Positions 59,038 through 64,000 of a stretch of 64,000 nucleotides of DNA are shown here, piece by piece. The translations under genes and the position numbers were made by a program. Under the pieces are notes generated by a model. The model ran no database searches and was not told the DNA's origin. It worked only from the letters and a program-made list of their open reading frames with translations. The stretch covers positions 1-64,000 of the forward strand of contig CAYURP010000001.1 of the NCBI GenBank assembly GCA_964447175.1, in the 5' to 3' direction. Numbering within the stretch: the stretch's first letter is position 1; every line of letters starts with the position of its first letter. The stretch comes from CAYURP01 sp964447175. Its GTDB lineage: Bacteria > Zixibacteria > MSB-5A5 > SM23-73-2.

Positions 59038-59613
59038 ATGTATCTGAAACTGGTTGCTAAACGAATCAATTCAAGCAACCTTGAGCCTGAACTTTTAAGA
59101 GAGGTCGATTTGAACGTCTCCAGATGCCTGAAACCCGAGCTGATCAAACTTGAGCTAAAGACCAACTGTGAGTTTGATCCGGAGAACAATGTCTCCCCTC
59201 AGAAGAAATTGTGGGAGACTAAATTTTCGATCCTGGAGGAGCTGGTGGATCTTCTGGATACATCGGGTCAAGTGTGCAATAAAAAGAAACTGTTTGTAGA
59301 TCTTTTCAACCGGGAGAAAAAAGCCTCCACCGGAATCGGTAAAGGCATTGCTTTTCCCCACGTTCGCACCATGCAGGCTCGGGACTTAGTCATGGGTTTT
59401 GCCCGATCCACCAAGGGGTATGAATTCGATTCTTTAGACCAGATGCCAGTTCATCTGTTTTTCGTAATGGTAGCCCCACCCTATGATGATAACCTTTATC
59501 TCCGGGTCTTCAGATCCTTAGCCTCCCTTTTGCAATACGATGCCTTAAGAGAGGAGCTTTTAACTGCCGAGAGCGAGCACGAGATCATCCGAGCCATCCG
59601 CCGGATGGAATAG
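59038..59613 (+). CDS. PTS EIIA-type (EIIA-Ntr/fructose-like) domain protein
   Basis: 191 residues. An N-terminal extension of about 60 residues (many charged residues, MYLKLVAKRINSS) precedes an EIIA domain of the fructose/Ntr type: NREKKASTGIGKGIAFPHVRT with the phospho-accepting His after FP, and VHLFFVMVAPPYDDNLYLRVFRSLASLL. In other bacteria such proteins are phosphorylated by PTS-Ntr and regulate other enzymes. No EI or HPr is adjacent. No obvious Shine-Dalgarno. Confidence 0.85.
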   Translation: MYLKLVAKRINSSNLEPELLREVDLNVSRCLKPELIKLELKTNCEFDPENNVSPQKKLWETKFSILEELVDLLDTSGQVCNKKKLFVDLFNREKKASTGIGKGIAFPHVRTMQARDLVMGFARSTKGYEFDSLDQMPVHLFFVMVAPPYDDNLYLRVFRSLASLLQYDALREELLTAESEHEIIRAIRRME

Positions 59614-59808
59614 ATAACCCTCCCTTTTTATAATCACTCTTTAAATTCTTTCCTTATACTTTTGCATTAAGCAAAATCATATGTTAGAAGTTTATTGATG
59701 TAAATTAATTGCAAGTGAATTATATGCTCTGGCTGGATATTACCATCTTGCCAGAGATTAAAACGGATGATAATATCCGACTAAAAGAAATTATGAAACT
59801 TCAACTAT

Positions 59809-62553
59809 CTAAATAGTGGTATAGGCCGTTTTTCCGACAACTGCCTGGGCTGCTGCTAAACGGGCTATGGGAACTCTGAAAGGTGAACAGCTCACATAGT
59901 CCAGTCCGACTCTATTACAGAAAATAATAGACTCGGGATCGCCTCCATGCTCGCCGCAGATTCCTATTTTTAAATCCTTGCGTGTTGATCTTCCTTTTCT
60001 GACTCCCATCTCCACCAACTGGCCTACTCCGGTCTGGTCAATGGATACAAAGGGGTCGTTGGGCAAAATCTCATGTTCTATGTAGTACTTTATGAATTTG
60101 CCGGCATCGTCTCTGGAATAGCCATAGACCATCTGGGTCAGATCATTGGTTCCGTAGGAGAAGAATTCTGCCTCTGTGGCTATCTCATCTGCGGTAAGTG
60201 CTGCCCGGGGGATCTCGATCATGGTTCCCACCAGATATTTTATCCGGACCTTGTACTTTTTCATGGTTTCTTCAGCCACTCTTACCACGATATCCCTCTG
60301 GTTTTTAAACTCCTCAAGCCTGCCTACCAGGGGAATCATAACTTCGGGGATGACCCTTTTTCCTGATTTGGCTAATTCGCAAGCTGCCTGGAATATGGCT
60401 TTTACCTGCATCTCGGTTATCTCCGGGTAAACTATTCCCAAGCGGCATCCCCGATGTCCCAGCATGGGATTAAACTCAGATAACTCTTCCACCCGGGCTA
60501 AAAGTTTTTCCTTCTGTTTAATCTTCTCCTCATCCCCACCTTTGATCTTGAGCTCGGTTAGCTCCACTAAAAGTTCCTCTTTGGAGGGCAGGAATTCATG
60601 AAGCGGAGGATCTAAAGTCCTTATAGTTACCGGATACCCTTTCATCACTTCAAAAAGACCCTTGAAATCGGATTTCTGAAAGGGGAGGAGTTTTGCCAGA
60701 GCGGCTTCTCTTTCCTCTCTGGTTGTAGCCAGGATCATCCTGCGGACAATGGGCAAACGATCCTCGGCAAAGAACATATGTTCGGTGCGGCAGAGACCTA
60801 TTCCCTCAGCTCCAAAATCAATGGCTTGCTGGGCGTCCTTGGGTACGTCCGCATTGGTACGTACCTTAAGCCGCCTGATCTCGTCGGCCCATTTCATCAA
60901 CTCACCGAATTCTCCGGTCAATGCAGGCTGGACGGTGGGAACCACTCCCAGAATCACCTCACCTGTGGTCCCGTTCAGGGATATCTCATCTCTTTCTCTT
61001 AATATATGACCGTTGACGGTGAAAGTTTTTCTCTCCTCGTTAACTTTTATGGACTCGCAACCCACCACACAAGGTATCCCCCAGCCCCGAGCAACTACGG
61101 CAGCGTGGGAGGTCATGCCTCCCCGGGAGGTGAGTATACCTTTGGAAACCTTCATCCCGTGAATGTCATCGGGATTGGTCTCCTTTCTCACTAAGATTAC
61201 ATCCGCGCCGGATTCGGAGAAACTGACTGCTTCATCGGCTGAGAAGACAATTCTGCCCGAAGCTGCACCAGGGGAAGCTGCCAGACCCTTGGCAATAACC
61301 TCTGTTTTGGCATTGGGGTCTATATTGGGATGCAGAAGCTGCTCCAGTTGAGCAGGTTCTATTCTTCTAATAGCCTCCTGTTTGCTGATCAGTTTCTCCT
61401 TGACCATTTCCACTGCGATTTTAACCGCAGCATGAGCAGTTCTTTTACCAGTCCTGGTCTGGAGCATAAAGAGTTTGCCCTCCTGAACAGTGAACTCGAA
61501 ATCTTGCATGTCTTTGTAGTGGCGTTCCAGTTTCTTGGTGATGGTAACCAGTTTCTTGTAAATGTCCTGTTTTTCCATCTTTAATTCCTTAATGGGCTTA
61601 GGTGTTCTGATCCCTGCCACCACATCCTCTCCCTGGGCATTAACCAGATATTCTCCGAAAAACTTATTCTCACCGGTGGAAGGATTACGGGTGAAACCAA
61701 CCCCGGTTAAGCTATTATCTCCCATATTCCCGAAAACCATAGCCTGAATATTGACCGCAGTTCCCAAATCAGAGGGGATTTTGCTAGCCTTGCGATAAGT
61801 GATGGCTCGGGGATTGTTCCAGGATTTAAATACTGCCTCTATCGCCATCTTTAGCTGGGTAAATGGATCTGAAGGAAACTCCTCACCCGATTTGGACTTG
61901 ATTATCTTTTTGAATTTTGCGATTATTGACTTCAAATCGTCCACTAAAAGGGAGGTATCCATCTTGATGTGGGATTCCTTTTTCTTTTTTTCTATTACCT
62001 TTTCAAATTCGGATTTATCTATTCCCAGAACGACATTTCCAAACATCTGAATGAAGCGGCGGTAGGAATCATAAACAAATCTTTCGTTATTGGTTTTGTT
62101 TATCAATCCCTGAATGGATTTTTCATTTAAGCCCAGATTCAGAATGGTATCCATCATTCCGGGCATGGAGAACTTAGCGCCCGATCTCACCGAGACCAGA
62201 AGAGGATTTCCGGAATCACCGAACTGGGTTCCCAATATTCTTTCCATTTTTTTAAGGTTAGTTTTAACATCCTTATTCAAATTCTGAGGCAGTCTTAAGT
62301 TGTTTTTGTAAAAAAGATTGCAAACCTCAGTGGAGATGGTAAAACCCGGAGGCACAGGGGCACCTATGCGAGTCATATCAGCCAGACCAGCGCCTTTTCC
62401 CCCTAAAAGATCCTTCAGCTCTTGACCACCCTCAGATTTGCCATCACCGAAAAAGTAGACCAGCTTCTTCCCTGGGGCAATATTTAATTCTTTAGCTTTT
62501 TTTTTCTTTTGGACTGCTTTCTTTTTAGCAGTCTTTTTCCTTATTTTAGGCAT
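59809..62553 (-). CDS. ppdK: Pyruvate, phosphate dikinase
   Basis: 914 residues. N-terminal ATP-grasp part with LGGKGAGLADMTRIGAPVPPGFTIST, MPGMMDTILNLGLNEK, GVGFTRNPSTGENKFFGEYLVNAQGEDVVAG; central swivel domain with GGMTSHAAVVARGWG and the phospho-His near residue 483; C-terminal PEP-binding TIM barrel (EGIGLCRTEHMFF, GTMIEIPRAALTAD, FFSYGTNDLTQMVYGYSRDD, GICGEHGGDP). Interconverts pyruvate, ATP and Pi with PEP, AMP and PPi. A Lys-rich tail of about 25 residues stands before the normal start; the RBS AGGAGGTAAAAAT (minus) supports it. Alone on its strand. Confidence 0.97.
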   Translation of the reverse strand: MPKIRKKTAKKKAVQKKKKAKELNIAPGKKLVYFFGDGKSEGGQELKDLLGGKGAGLADMTRIGAPVPPGFTISTEVCNLFYKNNLRLPQNLNKDVKTNLKKMERILGTQFGDSGNPLLVSVRSGAKFSMPGMMDTILNLGLNEKSIQGLINKTNNERFVYDSYRRFIQMFGNVVLGIDKSEFEKVIEKKKKESHIKMDTSLLVDDLKSIIAKFKKIIKSKSGEEFPSDPFTQLKMAIEAVFKSWNNPRAITYRKASKIPSDLGTAVNIQAMVFGNMGDNSLTGVGFTRNPSTGENKFFGEYLVNAQGEDVVAGIRTPKPIKELKMEKQDIYKKLVTITKKLERHYKDMQDFEFTVQEGKLFMLQTRTGKRTAHAAVKIAVEMVKEKLISKQEAIRRIEPAQLEQLLHPNIDPNAKTEVIAKGLAASPGAASGRIVFSADEAVSFSESGADVILVRKETNPDDIHGMKVSKGILTSRGGMTSHAAVVARGWGIPCVVGCESIKVNEERKTFTVNGHILRERDEISLNGTTGEVILGVVPTVQPALTGEFGELMKWADEIRRLKVRTNADVPKDAQQAIDFGAEGIGLCRTEHMFFAEDRLPIVRRMILATTREEREAALAKLLPFQKSDFKGLFEVMKGYPVTIRTLDPPLHEFLPSKEELLVELTELKIKGGDEEKIKQKEKLLARVEELSEFNPMLGHRGCRLGIVYPEITEMQVKAIFQAACELAKSGKRVIPEVMIPLVGRLEEFKNQRDIVVRVAEETMKKYKVRIKYLVGTMIEIPRAALTADEIATEAEFFSYGTNDLTQMVYGYSRDDAGKFIKYYIEHEILPNDPFVSIDQTGVGQLVEMGVRKGRSTRKDLKIGICGEHGGDPESIIFCNRVGLDYVSCSPFRVPIARLAAAQAVVGKTAYTTI

Positions 62554-62793
62554 ATATTTTTACCTCCTCCTGTTTACCATAAATCCTATATATGTCAATT
62601 TTTTTTAAAATCAAGTAAATTTTGAACAAAGCATAATCGTTTTCTTACTGGACAAAGAATAAAAGTAGCCTTCAAGGCCCAAGTCATTAAAAATAGAAAA
62701 AGTAAAGGATTACTACATTTTGTGGGGTGGATAAATTTAAAGACAAGATGTTGTAATATAATAATTTATCTTAATAAAATTTTAAAATAATGC

Positions 62794-62824
62794 TTGACAA
62801 AAATCTTTTTTGTTCGGATATTTT
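62794..62824 (+). promoter_or_regulatory. Promoter of the micro-ORF unit
   Basis: TTGACA (62794-62799), 17 bp, GATATT (62817-62822). It begins about 140 nt before the ORF. Confidence 0.5.
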
Positions 62825-62963
62825 AGTTGAGGAAAAGGATGTTCTTTTTATGATGGCTGGGGATTTAAAATCCCCTTAAAAGACAGTATCAATTCCTTGA
62901 AGAAAACGGAGGATGTTGGAATATTATAGATTGAGTTTTAGATTTTCACGAGGAGGTGATGTT

Positions 62964-63038
62964 ATGGAACTGAAAGAACTAATCCTGGAGGAGTTGGAGG
63001 AGAAAGTAGCTCCTGTCAGCTTTTCTGCCGGAGGCTAA
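62964..63038 (+). CDS. 24-residue micro-ORF in its own transcription unit
   Basis: A tiny ORF, MELKELILEELEEKV then APVSFSAGG, stop at 63036-63038. It has an exceptional RBS (CGAGGAGGTGATGTT), a promoter-like sequence at 62794 and a strong terminator at 63092, so the unit is self-contained. The first 15 residues are an amphipathic Leu/Glu helix, the end is small and polar, much like the leader of a ribosomally made peptide or a leader peptide for the hairpin downstream. No family recognised; could instead be a small RNA with an incidental ORF. Confidence 0.5.
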   Translation: MELKELILEELEEKVAPVSFSAGG

Positions 63039-63091
63039 TTTAATCCTCGTCTGACTATTTCTTACGGAAATAGTTTCCGACACCTCCTTTG

Positions 63092-63134
63092 GAAGGGTTG
63101 CCCCTTAGCCTGGTGCAACCCTTCTCCTTTTTTT
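63092..63134 (+). terminator. Rho-independent terminator after micro-ORF
   Basis: GAAGGGTTGC (63092-63101) pairs exactly with GCAACCCTTC (63115-63124), then TCCTTTTTTT. A smaller hairpin CTATTTC/GAAATAG precedes it at about 63055-63073. Confidence 0.9.
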
Positions 63135-63282
63135 ACACAAGCGTCAGTTTGAGTTATCTCATATACTTCAAATAACCTGTAAAGAATTCCTTTGTGTATT
63201 TTAGTCAAAACAGTCCAAAGGTCTTATTCCGTAAAAAAGTTAAGCTTATGGGAAATTTGTTTTTCTGTAACTGCCTGGTAGT

Positions 63283-64000
63283 TTAAGTAGCAACTTGCGC
63301 GGGTTTGCCTTCCAGAATTTGTGTGATTTTTCTTATATCTGATAAAAGTTCTTTCTTTTTTTCATCATCAAGATAACTCTGCTTTAGCTCAGTATCCTTG
63401 ATCTCAAGTGATATCTTTCTCAAAACCATCCCTGCATTTTCCAGCTCTTTGTAGGCTTTCTCAATTTCATAGGAAGCCAGATAAAGTTTTCCCAAAAAGT
63501 GATACGTTTTCCAAACTATTTCCCATCTGTTAAGGTCCAAAGCCTTATCCAGGGCAGTTAAAAAGAGTTTTTCTGCGGATTTTATTTCATTTCTGGTCCA
63601 ATTCAACCTTGCCAGATTAAGATAAAGTTCCGGCTGGTATACCTGGCTCTGGTTCTCGTCGAAAAGTTTTTTCGCCAGCTTCAGGTGATAGCTGGCTTTT
63701 TCTATGTCTTCCAGACCAAGATAAATTTCGCTGAGATCTAAATTCAAAGAGAGTTCCTCCTCCTTAACTTTCAGGTCTTCTGCAATTTTCAATCCCTTAT
63801 TTAATAAGCCCAATGCTTCCTTTTGGGTTGCACTTCTCCCCTGGATCAGTCCTTCCAGCTGGAGAACTAAAATCAATGACCTTTTGTCGTCAATCTCCTG
63901 AATTAGTTTCCTGGCATCACCTAAAATACATTGCGCTTTGGAAGTGCTGTTTAAAAGATAAAAGAGTTTAGCCAGAGATATTAAAACCACAGTTTTTAAT
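63283..64000 (-). CDS. TPR-repeat protein, C-terminal part (continues past window end)
   Basis: The frame stays open to base 64000; the GTG at 63990 is only the first possible start inside the window, and the repeat pattern suggests that the protein continues upstream. At least five tetratricopeptide-like helical pairs (about 35-40 residues each): SKAQCILGDARKLI, ALGLLNKGLKIAEDL, EKASYHLKLAKKLF, AEKLFLTALDKAL and IEKAYKELENAGMVL. TPR scaffolds of this type form the tail of many regulators and kinases. The C-terminus (ILEGKPAQVAT) is short and polar. Function depends on the missing N-terminal part. Confidence 0.75.
   Translation of the reverse strand, partial: LKTVVLISLAKLFYLLNSTSKAQCILGDARKLIQEIDDKRSLILVLQLEGLIQGRSATQKEALGLLNKGLKIAEDLKVKEEELSLNLDLSEIYLGLEDIEKASYHLKLAKKLFDENQSQVYQPELYLNLARLNWTRNEIKSAEKLFLTALDKALDLNRWEIVWKTYHFLGKLYLASYEIEKAYKELENAGMVLRKISLEIKDTELKQSYLDDEKKKELLSDIRKITQILEGKPAQVAT

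Overview
The window comes from an uncultured bacterium that looks like a member of the FCB superphylum (Zixibacteria/KSB1/Marinimicrobia-like; exact phylum not decidable by eye). Support: two secreted proteins end in a C-terminal sorting domain of the type IX class (NYPNPFNP entry motif, WDG.D, SSGIYFY, terminal KM..LR); there is a geranylgeranylglyceryl-phosphate-synthase family protein; GMP synthase is present as a stand-alone ATP-pyrophosphatase; the genes are AT-rich with strong AGGAGGTGA-type ribosome binding sites. The DNA is chromosomal, with no phage or plasmid backbone.

Layout. 1-6 kb: 3' end of alaS, a tiny membrane protein, the GGGPS-like gene, a beta-propeller secreted protein, gmhA plus an O-antigen ligase. 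6.1-6.4 kb: tRNA-Val and tRNA-Asp. 6.9-8.6 kb: ECF sigma / anti-sigma / secreted STN protein. 8.6-17.3 kb: loosely packed accessory DNA with three cold-shock genes, a methyltransferase, a serine protease, a class C beta-lactamase-like hydrolase and a B12-radical-SAM enzyme, threaded with fragments resembling the nearby tRNA-Asp. 17.3-23.2 kb: O-methyltransferase, STAS protein, MsrAB, a TIR-domain protein head-to-head with an unknown membrane protein, PAP2 phosphatase. 23.3-31.3 kb (visibly more GC-rich): paired M16 peptidases, a cysteine desulfurase and a dsrC-dsrM-dsrK operon. 31.9-41.7 kb: deacetylase-like secreted protein, two mini-proteins, GMP synthase subunit, secreted PepF, a MarR-GNAT regulator and tandem S41 peptidases. 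42.4-53.0 kb: a complete phosphate regulon. 53.2-64 kb: pentapeptide-repeat membrane protein, SDR, threonine synthase, another sorting-domain protein, EIIA-Ntr-like protein, pyruvate phosphate dikinase, a stand-alone 24-residue micro-ORF and a TPR protein cut by the window edge.

How genes work together. The PhoB/PhoR pair, low-affinity PiT with its DUF47 partner, a phosphate porin, PstSCAB and PhoU form one physiological unit; arrays of TTAACA half-sites at exact 11-bp period sit before the porin and before pstS. DsrC with DsrMK suggests electron transfer between menaquinone and a DsrC trisulfide/disulfide, with no DsrAB in the window. The intergenic spaces hold a rich set of REP-like hairpins headed by GTAG (or GTGG) with many different stems, in places as inverted pairs; no transposase that could move them is present here.
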